DNA of 64,000 nucleotides, from positions 1 to 64,000 of the forward strand of contig NZ_JBNPVX010000006.1 of NCBI RefSeq assembly GCF_050434145.1. Reading direction: 5' to 3'. Both the position numbers and the translations under genes were made by a program. This document shows, one piece after another, positions 34,358-44,304 of the stretch. Position 1 is the first letter of the stretch, and each line of letters opens with the position of its first letter. This DNA comes from JAISST01 sp050434145 (GTDB lineage: Bacteria > Fusobacteriota > Fusobacteriia > Fusobacteriales > Fusobacteriaceae). The notes below the pieces were generated by a model. It had not been told where the DNA came from and ran no database searches. It saw nothing but the letters and a program-made list of their open reading frames with translations.

Positions 34358-34822
34358 ATGAAAGATAAAACACGAGATACATTATGTTCCATGCTATTTC
34401 TTCTATTTGGGGCATTCATGTTTTCTCAAGCTATGGGTATAGTCCCTAAAATGGGTAAAGATTTAGGATCTGGGTTTATGCCAAAAATAATAGGAGGATC
34501 TTTAATCGCTATTTCTGCATTAAAATTGGTATTAACATTTCTTTCAAAAGAGAATAAAAAAGAAGAAGCCAATAATAGTGATATGAAAGGTGGTTTATTA
34601 ACAATAGGAATATTAGCAATTTATGTAATATTATTCAATGGTTTAGGATTTTTAATAGCTACAGCTATTTATCTATTTTTTCAAATGTTAATATTAAGTG
34701 ATAAGAAAAATAGAAATATTATATTGTTTGCTATTATTGCAATAATAGTACCAGTAATAATATATGTTTTATTTGTTTATATAATAAAAATGCCATTACC
34801 AGCAGGGTTAATAGAAATTTAA
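34358..34822 (+). CDS. tctB: Tripartite tricarboxylate transporter small permease TctB
   Basis: 154 residues with four hydrophobic helices and a charged cytoplasmic loop (FLSKENKKEEANNSDMKGG), the usual TctB pattern. The last helix ends in KMPLPAGLIEI, a typical TctB terminus. It forms the membrane complex with TctA. It lies between tctC (22 bases) and tctA (13 bases), with an AGGAGG site. Confidence 0.9.
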   Translation: MKDKTRDTLCSMLFLLFGAFMFSQAMGIVPKMGKDLGSGFMPKIIGGSLIAISALKLVLTFLSKENKKEEANNSDMKGGLLTIGILAIYVILFNGLGFLIATAIYLFFQMLILSDKKNRNIILFAIIAIIVPVIIYVLFVYIIKMPLPAGLIEI

Positions 34823-34835
34823 AAGGTGGTGATGT

Positions 34836-36320
34836 ATGGTTTTAGAGGCGTTTTCTTTAGTATTTAATCCTATTTGTTTGACATTAATTTTAATAGGAGT
34901 AATTGTAGGGATAATATTTGGATCAATACCAGGATTATCAGCAACAATGGCAATAGTATTATTTTTACCAATGTCATTTGGTATGGAACCAATGAATGGG
35001 ATAGCATTATTAGTAGGTTTGTATTTGGGTGGAATATCAGGTGGTTTGATATCTGCAATACTGCTTAAGATTCCAGGAACTCCTTCTTCTATATCAACAG
35101 TATTTGATGGTGGTCCAATGGCAGACAAAGGTGAAGCTGGAAAAGCATTGGGAGTAGGAATACTATTTTCTTTTATAGGTGGAATGTTAAGTATATTTGC
35201 ATTAATGTTTGTATCGCCTTCTTTGGCAGCAGTTACATTAAAGTTTACACCTGTGGAATATTTTTCGATTGCGATTTTCTCACTAACAATAATAGCTAGT
35301 TTATCTGGAAAATCATTGATAAATGGACTGATATCAGGGTTCTTTGGAATAGCGCTTTCTTTGGTAGGAATGGCTCCAATAGATGCTTATACTAGATTTA
35401 CTTTTGGACATTATCAGTTATTGTCAGGTTTTGATGTAGTAGTAATATTAATAGGAATATTTGCAGTAACAGATATTATACTGACTGGTTATGAACGAAA
35501 GACATTGTCAGAAAAGGGTAAAAAGACAAATTTTGTTATTAAAGGATTTGGAATTAGTAAAAGTGAATTTATTGGTCAAATTGTAAATACAATTAGATCA
35601 TCTTTGATAGGGATAGGGATAGGAATATTACCAGGAATAGGTGGCTCAACAGCTGGATTATTAGCATATACATCTGCAAAAAATTCTTCAAAATACCCAG
35701 AAAAATTTGGAATAGGAATAATAGATGGAGTAATAGCATCAGAAACAGCAAATAATGCAGTAATAGGTGGATCTCTGATACCACTTCTTACTATGGGAAT
35801 ACCAGGTAATACAGTAACTGCTATATTTTTAGGAGGATTAACTATTCATGGAATATCACCAGGTCCATTAATTTTTGAAAAAAGTGGACAATATGTATAT
35901 GGAATATTTATTGCTTTGATAGTTGCTAATTTTTTCATGTTAATATTTGAAAGAATGGGACTAAAAGTATTTGTAAGACTTTTAGATATTCCAAAGCACA
36001 TATTGCTACCAATAATAATGGTTTGTTGTGTGGTAGGTGCATATTCTAGTAATTCAAGAATATTTGATGTATGGTGTGTATTCGTATTTGGACTAATAGG
36101 ATTATTGTTCAAAAAATTTAAAATACCGACAACACCATTAATCATTGGTTTTATATTAGGAAAAATGGCAGAAGAAAATTTACGAAGAGCATTACAAGCA
36201 AGTGATGGAAGTTGGGGAATTTTCTTTACAAGACCAATTTCAGTAGCTTTCTTAATAATAGCTTTCGTATCTGTGGCTATGGTATTAAAAAAGAATTTTG
36301 CTGAAAGAAAGTATAAATAA
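34836..36320 (+). CDS. tctA: Tripartite tricarboxylate transporter large permease TctA
   Basis: 494 residues with about 11-12 membrane segments. Both TctA signature loops are present: GSIPGLSATMAIVLFLP with LLKIPGTPSS near the N-terminus, and GILPGIGGSTAGLLAY with GGSLIPLLTMGIPGN in the second half. It is the channel for cation-driven carboxylate uptake. It ends 15 bases before the convergent lysR paralog 2. It is a paralog of the permease at 42809-44287. Confidence 0.94.
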   Translation: MVLEAFSLVFNPICLTLILIGVIVGIIFGSIPGLSATMAIVLFLPMSFGMEPMNGIALLVGLYLGGISGGLISAILLKIPGTPSSISTVFDGGPMADKGEAGKALGVGILFSFIGGMLSIFALMFVSPSLAAVTLKFTPVEYFSIAIFSLTIIASLSGKSLINGLISGFFGIALSLVGMAPIDAYTRFTFGHYQLLSGFDVVVILIGIFAVTDIILTGYERKTLSEKGKKTNFVIKGFGISKSEFIGQIVNTIRSSLIGIGIGILPGIGGSTAGLLAYTSAKNSSKYPEKFGIGIIDGVIASETANNAVIGGSLIPLLTMGIPGNTVTAIFLGGLTIHGISPGPLIFEKSGQYVYGIFIALIVANFFMLIFERMGLKVFVRLLDIPKHILLPIIMVCCVVGAYSSNSRIFDVWCVFVFGLIGLLFKKFKIPTTPLIIGFILGKMAEENLRRALQASDGSWGIFFTRPISVAFLIIAFVSVAMVLKKNFAERKYK

Positions 36321-36334
36321 AAGAAAGAATATGA

Positions 36335-37282
36335 TTAGATTCTCTCTTTCTCAATCTTCTTAAATACAGATTGGGTAATATCAATAAAATCTGCAACATG
36401 TGAATATATTGCTTGATCTTGATGATGGGCAAGTACAAGATTATGATAGACTAATTCATCATTTGAATATAGAGGAAAAGCATTGACATCTTTATACATA
36501 TTTTTCAATAAATTTAGCCTAGTATGAGTACAGAAAAAAGCCCCATATCCATGTGGATATAAAGGCAATAAAATATCTGTAGTCATTGCTTCAAAATATA
36601 TGTTTGGTCTTAGATCTGCTTCTCTAAAACATGTGTCAATTGACTGTCGTAATCTTGAAGGAGCCTTTGGTAGTAAAAAAGGAAATTCTGAAAAAATACT
36701 AATATTAATGCCTTTCTTAGCATTATCTTTTAGATTTTCATAAGAATTTCCAAAGTATTTCTTCAATAATGAGTCACAGGCAACAATATGAATGGTATCT
36801 TTCAATAGAGGAATTACATTTAGTCTGGGATCATATTTTGGCATAATTCCTATGAAAATATCAATTTCATTAGTGAAAAGCATATTTTCAAGTTTTTCAG
36901 AATTTTGATCAGTGGTCTCTATACTGATATTTGGCCATTTTTTATAAAAAAACTGTAATATTTGAGGTAAAGATATTTGAGCACGATATGATGGAATTCC
37001 AATACGTAATTTTCCAATACCTTTATCAGAAATATCACTAAATTTATTGATTAAAGTAATTTCTTCACTCAAGATTTTTTGAGCAGAATTTAAAAGAAGT
37101 TCTCCAGCATATGTAAGAGATAATTTAGGTTTTCGATGAAAAAGGGTTACTCCATAATTGTCTTCTAGGCGTTGTATATGTTGAGTCAGATTTTGCTGAC
37201 TAATATATAGTTTTTTAGCAGTATTAGTAACATGAAGCTCTTTAGCAAGCTCTACAAAATATTTTAGACTTATGATATTCAT
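36335..37282 (-). CDS. LysR-family transcriptional regulator (paralog 2)
   Basis: 315 residues. The N-terminal HTH has LKYFVELAKELHVTNTAKKL and ISQQNLTQHIQRLEDNYG, almost the same as paralog 1, so the two probably read similar boxes. The effector domain shares the IDIFIGIMPKYD and SRLRQSIDTC patterns. It faces convergently into tctA and divergently from the RraA/hydroxyacid dehydrogenase pair. The ATG at 37282 follows AGGTG; an in-frame GTG lies nine bases upstream. Confidence 0.92.
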   Translation of the reverse strand: MNIISLKYFVELAKELHVTNTAKKLYISQQNLTQHIQRLEDNYGVTLFHRKPKLSLTYAGELLLNSAQKILSEEITLINKFSDISDKGIGKLRIGIPSYRAQISLPQILQFFYKKWPNISIETTDQNSEKLENMLFTNEIDIFIGIMPKYDPRLNVIPLLKDTIHIVACDSLLKKYFGNSYENLKDNAKKGINISIFSEFPFLLPKAPSRLRQSIDTCFREADLRPNIYFEAMTTDILLPLYPHGYGAFFCTHTRLNLLKNMYKDVNAFPLYSNDELVYHNLVLAHHQDQAIYSHVADFIDITQSVFKKIEKERI

Positions 37283-37392
37283 ATGGATCACCTATATAAA
37301 TTATTTGTAAAAAAGTAATAAAAATTTGTTATTAATTTAATTATATAAAAAAAATATTGTTAAGTCAATCAATAAAAATACAGGAGGAAATA

Positions 37393-38094
37393 ATGTCAGT
37401 AGGAAAAAGAATCTTTTTAAAGAGAAAAATGGCAAGTAAAGAAGTGATGGAACAGTTAGGGAAAATTCCAGCTGCTAATATAGCAGATGTAATGGAGAGA
37501 AGTTGTGCAATGAATCCAAGAATACGATTGATAAGTTCACCTAAAAAACCAATAATGGTTGGGCCTGCAATAACTGTAAAAGTAAGAGCTGGAGATAACC
37601 TTGCATTACATGCTGCTATGAATATTGCTGGAGAAGGAGATGTAATAATAGTATCCAATGAAGGGGACAATACAAGAGCTCTTATGGGAGAAATAATGAT
37701 GACATACTTACATAATTACAAAAAAATAGCTGGAATAATTTTGGATGGTCCAATAAGAGATATAGATGAAATAGGTAAGTGGGATTTTCATGTATATGCA
37801 ACAGGAACTACTCCAGGTGGACCATATAAAGAAGGACCAGGAGAGGTTAATGTACCGATATCTTGTGGAGAAATAAGCGTACATCCAGGAGATATAATTG
37901 TTGCTGATCCAGATGGTGTTATAGTAATACCACAAAAGGATGCAGAAGTTATTTTGAAAGATGCAAAGAAAGTACAGGCAAATGATGCTGCTAAAGTACA
38001 AGCATCAAAAACTGGAAGTGCAAATAGACAATGGGTAACAGATTTACTTACAGCAAAGAATTTTGAGTTTATAGATGCAGAATATAATGATTAA
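37393..38094 (+). CDS. RraA-family aldolase-like protein, copy 2
   Basis: 233 residues. RraA/HMG aldolase motifs are ANIADVMERSCAMNPRI at the N-terminus, then DNLALHAAMNIAGEGDVIIV, GIILDGPIRDIDEIG (the GxxRD metal-binding loop is intact as DGPIRD), and VHPGDIIVADPDGVIVIP. It should cleave a 4-hydroxy-2-oxo acid or decarboxylate oxaloacetate. An AGGAGG site precedes the ATG at 37393. It is coupled to the hydroxyacid dehydrogenase downstream. It differs from the copy at 3794, where the GxxRD loop reads GFHRD. Confidence 0.87.
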   Translation: MSVGKRIFLKRKMASKEVMEQLGKIPAANIADVMERSCAMNPRIRLISSPKKPIMVGPAITVKVRAGDNLALHAAMNIAGEGDVIIVSNEGDNTRALMGEIMMTYLHNYKKIAGIILDGPIRDIDEIGKWDFHVYATGTTPGGPYKEGPGEVNVPISCGEISVHPGDIIVADPDGVIVIPQKDAEVILKDAKKVQANDAAKVQASKTGSANRQWVTDLLTAKNFEFIDAEYND

Positions 38095-38108
38095 TGGAGA
38101 TGATAAGC

Positions 38109-39062
38109 ATGGGGTGGAAAATTTTATTACCACAAGACATTTTACCTGAAGGGAGAAAATATCTAGAAGAACGAGGTCATCAATTAATTATAGGATCTGG
38201 AATGGATGTTGAATCAATCTGTCGTGATATTAAAGATATTGATGCAATGATAGTTAGAACAGCAAAAATACCTGCAGAAGTTTTTGAACATGCCAATAAA
38301 TTAAAAGTAATAGCGCGTCATGGGGCAGGTTATGATATGGTAGATATTGAAGCAGCAAAAGCACATGGAGTCAAAGTAGTTTATTGTCCATTCGCCAATA
38401 GTATTTCTGTAGCTGAGACAGTAATATTTAATATGTTATATTGTTCGAGAAATTATAATATTGTTCGTCGTGATTATATTGATGACTATTATAAAGCCAA
38501 AATGAAAACTCCAAAATGTGAATTAGAAGGGAAGACACTTGGGTTAATAAGCTGTGGTCGCATAGGAAGCATTGTAGCAGAAAAATGCATTAAAGGCTTT
38601 AATATGAAGGTAATTGCATGGGATCCATACAAAGATAAGAAAGATTTTCCAGAAGGTGTAGAGCCTGTGGATGATATAGAAAGAATATATAAAGAAAGTG
38701 ATTTTGTATCGGTACACAGTCCTTTGACACCAGATACAAAAGAATTTATAGGAAAAAAGCAATTTGAAATGATGAAACCAAGCGCATTCTTCATAAATAC
38801 TTCAAGAGGGATGGTTGTAAATGAAAAAGATTTATATGAGGCTTGCAAAAATCATGTAATAGCAGGAGCAGGATTGGATGTTTTACAGGTAGAACCTGTT
38901 GAAAAAGATAATCCAATATTATACCTTGATAATGTAGTGGTATCTCCACATATAGGAGCAGCGACAAAAGAAGCATCTTCTAGGGCATCTTTGCATGCTG
39001 CACAAGGAATACAAGAAGTATTTGAAGGGAAAAGACCTACATGGCCAGTTCCTGGATTTTAA
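38109..39062 (+). CDS. D-2-hydroxyacid dehydrogenase, copy 2
   Basis: 317 residues. It contains ARHGAGYDMVDIEAA, an NAD motif SCGRIGSIVAEKC, the catalytic arginine in NTSRGMVVNEKDL, glutamate in VEPVEKDNPI and histidine in VSPHIGAATKEASSRA. This resembles phosphoglycerate or hydroxypyruvate dehydrogenases. With RraA it could form and reduce a 2-oxo acid. The first possible ATG overlaps the rraA stop (TAATGG), but GGAG nine bases before 38109 favours that start. A terminator follows at 39106. Confidence 0.9.
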   Translation: MGWKILLPQDILPEGRKYLEERGHQLIIGSGMDVESICRDIKDIDAMIVRTAKIPAEVFEHANKLKVIARHGAGYDMVDIEAAKAHGVKVVYCPFANSISVAETVIFNMLYCSRNYNIVRRDYIDDYYKAKMKTPKCELEGKTLGLISCGRIGSIVAEKCIKGFNMKVIAWDPYKDKKDFPEGVEPVDDIERIYKESDFVSVHSPLTPDTKEFIGKKQFEMMKPSAFFINTSRGMVVNEKDLYEACKNHVIAGAGLDVLQVEPVEKDNPILYLDNVVVSPHIGAATKEASSRASLHAAQGIQEVFEGKRPTWPVPGF

Positions 39063-39105
39063 GAGTATTTTATAATAACTGAGTCCTTTAAATTTTCTAA
39101 ACATA

Positions 39106-39149
39106 AAAAACAGATACTTTTCATTTTATGGTGAGTATCTGTTTTTGTT
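39106..39149. terminator. Bidirectional terminator between convergent genes
   Basis: A 13-bp stem from AAAAACAGATACT (39106-39118) with AGTATCTGTTTTT (39134-39146). T runs on both strands serve the plus-strand rraA operon and the minus-strand operon ending at 39244. Confidence 0.88.
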
Positions 39150-39243
39150 TTAAATATTATACTTAAATATTATACTTAAATTATGAATTAATATTAATGC
39201 TTAGGAATATATATAAATATAGTATAAAATGATTAATATGTTT

Positions 39244-40524
39244 TTATTTATTATTTAGCATTATATTTAAAATAACTTGATCAGTTTCTCTCATTCCATC
39301 ACTCCCTAATATTCCCACATATTCAATGGTTTTTTCAGGAGTTTTTCCAACTATTCCATCTCCAAAATTAAATTTTCTTCCTTTTCTAGCAGAAATGTAA
39401 CTATCCACAGCTCCATATACACCACTAGCAATCTTAGTAGCACACGAACTTTTTGCTCCATCACAAATAATCCCAGAAAGAGTAGCCAAAGTAGTTTCTA
39501 CTGCACTTTCGTATGTTTCAAAATTCATTCCATCCAAGAAAGAAATAGCCCCTGCGACACCTGCAGCTGCAGTAATGGCTCCACAATAAGCCGATAATCT
39601 ACCTATTTTTTCCTTTCCATGAATTGCAGTAAGATGAGAAACATATAGTCCCCTTATTAAATCTTCTCTACTTTTATTTTTCATTTGGCAAAATTTGATA
39701 ACAGGTAACGAACAAGTCATTCCTTGATTGCCACTTCCGCAAGTAGTCATCACTGGTAAAGGGGAACCATTCATACGTGCATCACTACCAGCACTAGCAA
39801 AACTAGCCATATTATTTCTCAGATCATCACCAAAAAATCCTTCTTCAATTCCTTCTTTAATGGTTTTACCAATGGCAATTCCATAGGTTTTATTTAATCC
39901 ATCTTCTGCGATTGCGCTATTACAATCAATTACCTTATTAAAAATCTTTTCTATTAGAGTGATATCAATAGATTTTGCTGTTTCATAGATCACTTTTAGT
40001 GTTAGAAAACTTCTATCAATTTTGTTATCAGTTTTGTTGTCTTGAACATTATTTTTATCGAGTATTATTTGATCGTTTTTTATGATATTAGTGATATTAG
40101 TATGGAAATCTTTTATTTCTATAGAAGCATTTTCTTCATTATAGTAACCAATTAATTTTATATATAATTTTGTATTTCCTTCATATAATTTACAATTTAT
40201 TTTAGATGCTTCTATATATTCTTTTACATCATGTAAATGGTTTTGATCAACATTTGATATGACCATAAGCTCTTTATTACTATCTCCTAAAATAGCTCCC
40301 ATAGCAACAGCGGCATCAATACCAGCCATTCCACCAGAGTTAGGAATAGTAACACTTTTTATATTTTTTATCATATTTCCTGAAAGGTAGACATCAATTT
40401 TTTCTGGGATGTGTCCTAAAATAGAAGTTAGCTTGCTCGCTCCATAAGCTAGAGCAATTGGTTCAGTACACCCTTCAGATGGAATGATTTCTTCTTCTAA
40501 AATTTTTAAAATTCTCTCTATCAT
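39244..40524 (-). CDS. UPF0597/CyuA-family protein (L-cysteine desulfidase or serine dehydratase alpha-like)
   Basis: 426 residues. The family signature SEGCTEPIALAYGASK is near residue 16, with further conserved cysteines in TTCGSGNQGMTCSLP and GIICDGAKSSCATKIASG, the likely [4Fe-4S] ligands. E. coli CyuA (YhaM) degrades L-cysteine to pyruvate, sulfide and ammonia; related clostridial enzymes are serine dehydratases. It is the last gene of the minus operon, 19 bases after a LysR gene. Which amino acid or hydroxy acid it uses here is unknown. Confidence 0.87.
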   Translation of the reverse strand: MIERILKILEEEIIPSEGCTEPIALAYGASKLTSILGHIPEKIDVYLSGNMIKNIKSVTIPNSGGMAGIDAAVAMGAILGDSNKELMVISNVDQNHLHDVKEYIEASKINCKLYEGNTKLYIKLIGYYNEENASIEIKDFHTNITNIIKNDQIILDKNNVQDNKTDNKIDRSFLTLKVIYETAKSIDITLIEKIFNKVIDCNSAIAEDGLNKTYGIAIGKTIKEGIEEGFFGDDLRNNMASFASAGSDARMNGSPLPVMTTCGSGNQGMTCSLPVIKFCQMKNKSREDLIRGLYVSHLTAIHGKEKIGRLSAYCGAITAAAGVAGAISFLDGMNFETYESAVETTLATLSGIICDGAKSSCATKIASGVYGAVDSYISARKGRKFNFGDGIVGKTPEKTIEYVGILGSDGMRETDQVILNIMLNNK

Positions 40525-40543
40525 GTAGCCTCCTTATTTAAAA

Positions 40544-41500
40544 TTAAGCATTTAATCCAGAATTGTTTGCACTGTTCTTAGAGATTTCTATAAAATCATA
40601 TAAAATAGTAGAAATAGGTTTATTTTTCAAATATGTAATAGAAATTGTTATTTCATCATTAAAATATTTTATAGGAAAAACAAGCATTTTATCTAAATCT
40701 TTTATTTTATGAGATTCTAAAGGATTATCGATAAAAATTTTAGGACAAATAATAGCTCCAAGCTCTTCATAGGCAAGATAAATCATAGTTTCAATATTGT
40801 AAACCTCATAAAGTATGTTGGGAATAATTTTTCTTTCTTTAAAAATTTTATCAAATATTATTCCTGCATGAGTAGAACTATCCATTTTAATGAAAGGGCA
40901 ATTCTTTAATATAGAAATATCTTTGGTACTTTTAAGCTGTTTAAAATATTTTTCAAAATTATTTCCAAAGATATCTTTTAGAATTTTTACAGGGACAACA
41001 ACTACATATTCTTCTTTACAAAAAAATTCACTGGAAAAAGTCTGAGAATCAAGAGGAGTAAATCCAATGATTACATCAACAATTCCTTTGTATAATGCCT
41101 CTTCTAACTTTTTTGAAGTAGATTGTTGATAGATATTAACTTTGATATAAGGAAATTTCTTATGATAATCTCTCAAAATTAAAGGAAGAATAATATTTCC
41201 ACGTGATACTGTAGTTCCTACAGTGATTTCACCTCTAATATCATTACGAATATACTCCATTTCCTCACTAATTTGGGATTTTAAAGAAAAAATTGATTTA
41301 GCATGTTTGTATAAAATTTTTCCTGCTGGAGTCAGAGTCATCGGAGAATTTCTATCAAAAAGTTTTACTTTATAATATTTTTCTAGTTTTGAAATATGGT
41401 TGCTCAATGATTGTTGGGAAATATATGACTTTCTAGCAGCACGAGTGAAGTTTAGTTCTTCAGCCAAAACAACAAAATAATTTAGGTTTGTAAAGTTCAT
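40544..41500 (-). CDS. LysR-family transcriptional regulator (third)
   Basis: 318 residues, winged HTH with LNYFVVLAEELNFTRAARKS and ISQQSLSNHISKLEKYYK, then an effector domain (EITVGTTVSRGNIILPLILRDY). It is clearly more distant from the two paralogs at 29847 and 36335 than they are from each other. Unusually it is transcribed in the same direction as its neighbours, embedded between the M24 gene and the CyuA-like gene, so it likely belongs to that operon. AAGGAG precedes the ATG. Confidence 0.92.
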   Translation of the reverse strand: MNFTNLNYFVVLAEELNFTRAARKSYISQQSLSNHISKLEKYYKVKLFDRNSPMTLTPAGKILYKHAKSIFSLKSQISEEMEYIRNDIRGEITVGTTVSRGNIILPLILRDYHKKFPYIKVNIYQQSTSKKLEEALYKGIVDVIIGFTPLDSQTFSSEFFCKEEYVVVVPVKILKDIFGNNFEKYFKQLKSTKDISILKNCPFIKMDSSTHAGIIFDKIFKERKIIPNILYEVYNIETMIYLAYEELGAIICPKIFIDNPLESHKIKDLDKMLVFPIKYFNDEITISITYLKNKPISTILYDFIEISKNSANNSGLNA

Positions 41501-41541
41501 AGATTCTCCTTAAACAGGCTATTTAATTTTACAAAATATTA

Positions 41542-42731
41542 CTAGTCTATTATTATTGACCATTTATCTCTATTTAAATTGTTCGAAAATTCGAAGCCAT
41601 TTTCAGTAATATGAATAGTATCTGAATGGCGGACTCCACCAAACTCCTTATCCATAATTCCAGGTTCAATAGTAAAGACCATACCAGAAGAAAGTGGAAT
41701 TTTGTTTCCTATTGAAATAGAAGGATATTCATGAAATGAAAGCCCAATCCCATGACCAATACGACCAGGAAGATATCTTTCAAAACCATTTTTTTTGAAA
41801 ATTTCTGAGCACGATAAGTATAATTCTTCAAAGGTTCTACCTATCTCAATAATGGAAAAAACTCTATTCCTTGCTTCTATCATTGTATCATAAGCTTTTT
41901 CTTTTAGTGAATCTAATTTATTTATAAAAAGACTTCTTTACACTCGCCACTATAACAATTTATTTTCGCCCATGCTTGTGGTAAGATCAAATCACCATTT
42001 TTAGGAATATAATCAGTAGGACAATCACAACCATAAGATATTTGTTCATTGGATAAACACCAAGTGAATAAAGCATCAATCTGACCACCTTCTGAAGTAC
42101 CAAATCCAGATATTTCATATTTAGAAAAAAGTTGTTGCCATTCTTTTCTCATGATATATTGCCCTTCTGTACAAGCATCAGCTTCAGAATATCCTTTCTT
42201 TAGGTATTTAATAGTTGTTTCAACACCTATATCACTTAAAAAACAAGCCTTTTTTATACAAGAAATTTCATACGAATCTTTAATAATTTTTTTTCTTGAA
42301 ATAAAGCTTGAAATATCATGGATCTGTGAAATTTTGAAGTCGTTATATAATTTTTCTAAAAAATTTATAGAAATATAATTTTTTTCCAAAGCAAAATTTA
42401 AACTGGAGTCACTATGAATGATTATTTTAATAGCATTATGATAATCTAAAGCTATTGAAGAATGATCACCCCATTTTCCATAAAGATAAATATTATCCAC
42501 CAATGATTCCTTTTGAGCATGTAGATATCTGAGAGCATGAACAAGTAAAGATGTTTCGCCGCTTTTTTTTACAATAATGAAAACAGGATGACTATAAATT
42601 ATGGGATTAAAGTGACTATAATAAAAAGTGTTTTCAGGACTTGAAATTATAGTCACATCAATATTATTTTGATTCATATGTAAAATTAGTTTCTCTAATC
42701 TTGTATCAATATATTTCTTTGTTATAATCAT
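41542..42731 (-). pseudogene. Frameshifted M24 (creatinase/prolidase-like) hydrolase
   Basis: Two adjacent reading frames together make one M24 protein of about 395 residues. The upstream part (42731 to 41922, 269 residues) has the creatinase N-domain and the first half of the pita-bread fold, stopping at CYSGECKEVFL. The other frame continues from FINKLDSLKEKAYDTM into GRIGHGIGLSFHEYPS and TIEPGIMDKEFGG, the usual C-terminal half. The frames join if the A5 run at 41926-41930 had one more base. The usual metal aspartates are missing (LPQAWAKINCYSGE where a DxG...D pattern is expected), and RIED is RHSD, so it resembles creatinase, which works without metal. It could be a real mutation, phase variation or a sequencing error. 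Confidence 0.75.
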
Positions 42732-42808
42732 ACTAGACCTCAATTAAAACCTTTTGTATAATTATACCACAAAATTTACTGTATTTCAATTTATACAACA
42801 TCGTCAAA

Positions 42809-44287
42809 TTATTTTGTTTTGGATTTTTTTCTTATGTATGGATAAATGAGAAAACTCATTATCAATATTACTAAAAATACAGAAATAGGACTAGAGATAA
42901 AAACTTTATAATTTCCTTTGCTAATAAGTAGTGCTCTTCTAAACTCTTGTTCGGTGATTGGCCCCAAGACCAGTCCTAAAACAAAAGGAGCCATAAAAAA
43001 ATCTAATTCTGACATAGCCAAACCAAAGAGCCCAAATGCAAACATAACATAAATATTGAATTCATTATTGCTTACTGAAAAAGCTCCAATAACACATAAT
43101 GCCATTATAATGGGGGCAATAATATTAGTAGATACTATAGAAATTTTAGCAAAAACTTTAGCTCCACCAACACCTACTATTAACATAAGAAAGGTAGCAA
43201 CAAACAAACCAATAAAGAGAGCATATGTAATATTTCCATGTTTTGTAAATAATTGTGGTCCAGGGTGTAGTCCGTGGATTACTAATCCACCTAAAAATAT
43301 AGCTGAAACTGTATTTCCTGGTATTCCTAAAGTTAATAAAGGTACGAGAGAACCACCAACCACAGCATTATTAGCAGCTTCTGAAGCAGCCAATCCATCC
43401 ATACTTCCCTCACCATAAGTCTCAGGATGTTTTGAAGTTGACTTGGAAGCATTATATGCTATAGCTGATGCAATACTAACACCAGCTCCTGGCAAAATTC
43501 CTACTATTGTGCCAATAACACTAGACCTTAAAAAATTAAACGAATTTCTTATAACCTCTTTTAAACTAATTATATTCAACTTTTTTGTAGAATCATATTC
43601 ATATTGAATTGTACTCCTTTTTTGTGCAGCTAATTTAAATACTTGAGATGTAGAATATACACCAATAACTGTAGCTACAGTGGATAGACCACCAAAAAGA
43701 GAAAGTATATCATAAGTGTAGCGATATTGACCAGTGATTCCATCTATTCCTATAACAGAAAATAACATACCTGCAAATCCTATAATAAGCCCTTTTACCA
43801 ATGAACCTTTTGAAAGACTTACAATTATAGTAAGACCTAAAATTGAAAGAAGAAACATTTCAGCAGCACCAAATTTGATAACTAGTTTTGAAAGTGGTGG
43901 TGAAATGAACATTAAAGCAATTATTGAAATTATTCCTCCAATAAAAGATGCAATGGTTGCCATTGAAAGGGCTTCGCCACTTTGACCTTTTTTTGTTAAC
44001 TCATAACCATCAATTGCTGTGATAACAGCTGAAGGAGTTCCAGGAGTATTAAGTAATATAGCTGTGATTGAACCTCCATATGTAGAAGCCATATAGATCG
44101 CACCTAAAAAAACTAAACCAGTAGAAGGTTGCATTGAGTATGTTACTGGTATGAAAAGAGCAACTCCCATAGTTGAAGAAAGCCCAGGTAATGCACCAAT
44201 GATTATGCCTAGCACTACACCAATAAAAGCAATGGCCAGAGTATATATATTAAATACTAAAGGTAATGCACTAACAATATGTTCCAT
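42809..44287 (-). CDS. tctA: Tripartite tricarboxylate transporter large permease TctA, copy 2
   Basis: 492 residues with the full TctA pattern: GALPGLSSTMGVALFIPVTY, LLNTPGTPSAVITAIDG, GILPGAGVSIASAIAY, AANNAVVGGSLVPLLTLG and AIFLGGLVIHGLHPGP. About 12 membrane segments and a lysine-rich end (YIRKKSKTK). It seems intact, although its own binding-protein gene has been mostly deleted. It could be served by the TctC at 33382 or by one elsewhere. Confidence 0.93.
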   Translation of the reverse strand: MEHIVSALPLVFNIYTLAIAFIGVVLGIIIGALPGLSSTMGVALFIPVTYSMQPSTGLVFLGAIYMASTYGGSITAILLNTPGTPSAVITAIDGYELTKKGQSGEALSMATIASFIGGIISIIALMFISPPLSKLVIKFGAAEMFLLSILGLTIIVSLSKGSLVKGLIIGFAGMLFSVIGIDGITGQYRYTYDILSLFGGLSTVATVIGVYSTSQVFKLAAQKRSTIQYEYDSTKKLNIISLKEVIRNSFNFLRSSVIGTIVGILPGAGVSIASAIAYNASKSTSKHPETYGEGSMDGLAASEAANNAVVGGSLVPLLTLGIPGNTVSAIFLGGLVIHGLHPGPQLFTKHGNITYALFIGLFVATFLMLIVGVGGAKVFAKISIVSTNIIAPIIMALCVIGAFSVSNNEFNIYVMFAFGLFGLAMSELDFFMAPFVLGLVLGPITEQEFRRALLISKGNYKVFISSPISVFLVILIMSFLIYPYIRKKSKTK

Positions 44288-44304
44288 CTTTCCTCCTTAT
44301 CTCT

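Noticed and set aside
39151..39182. Tandem copies of ATATTATACTTAA
   Set aside because: Only two units in very AT-rich DNA; no sign of function.
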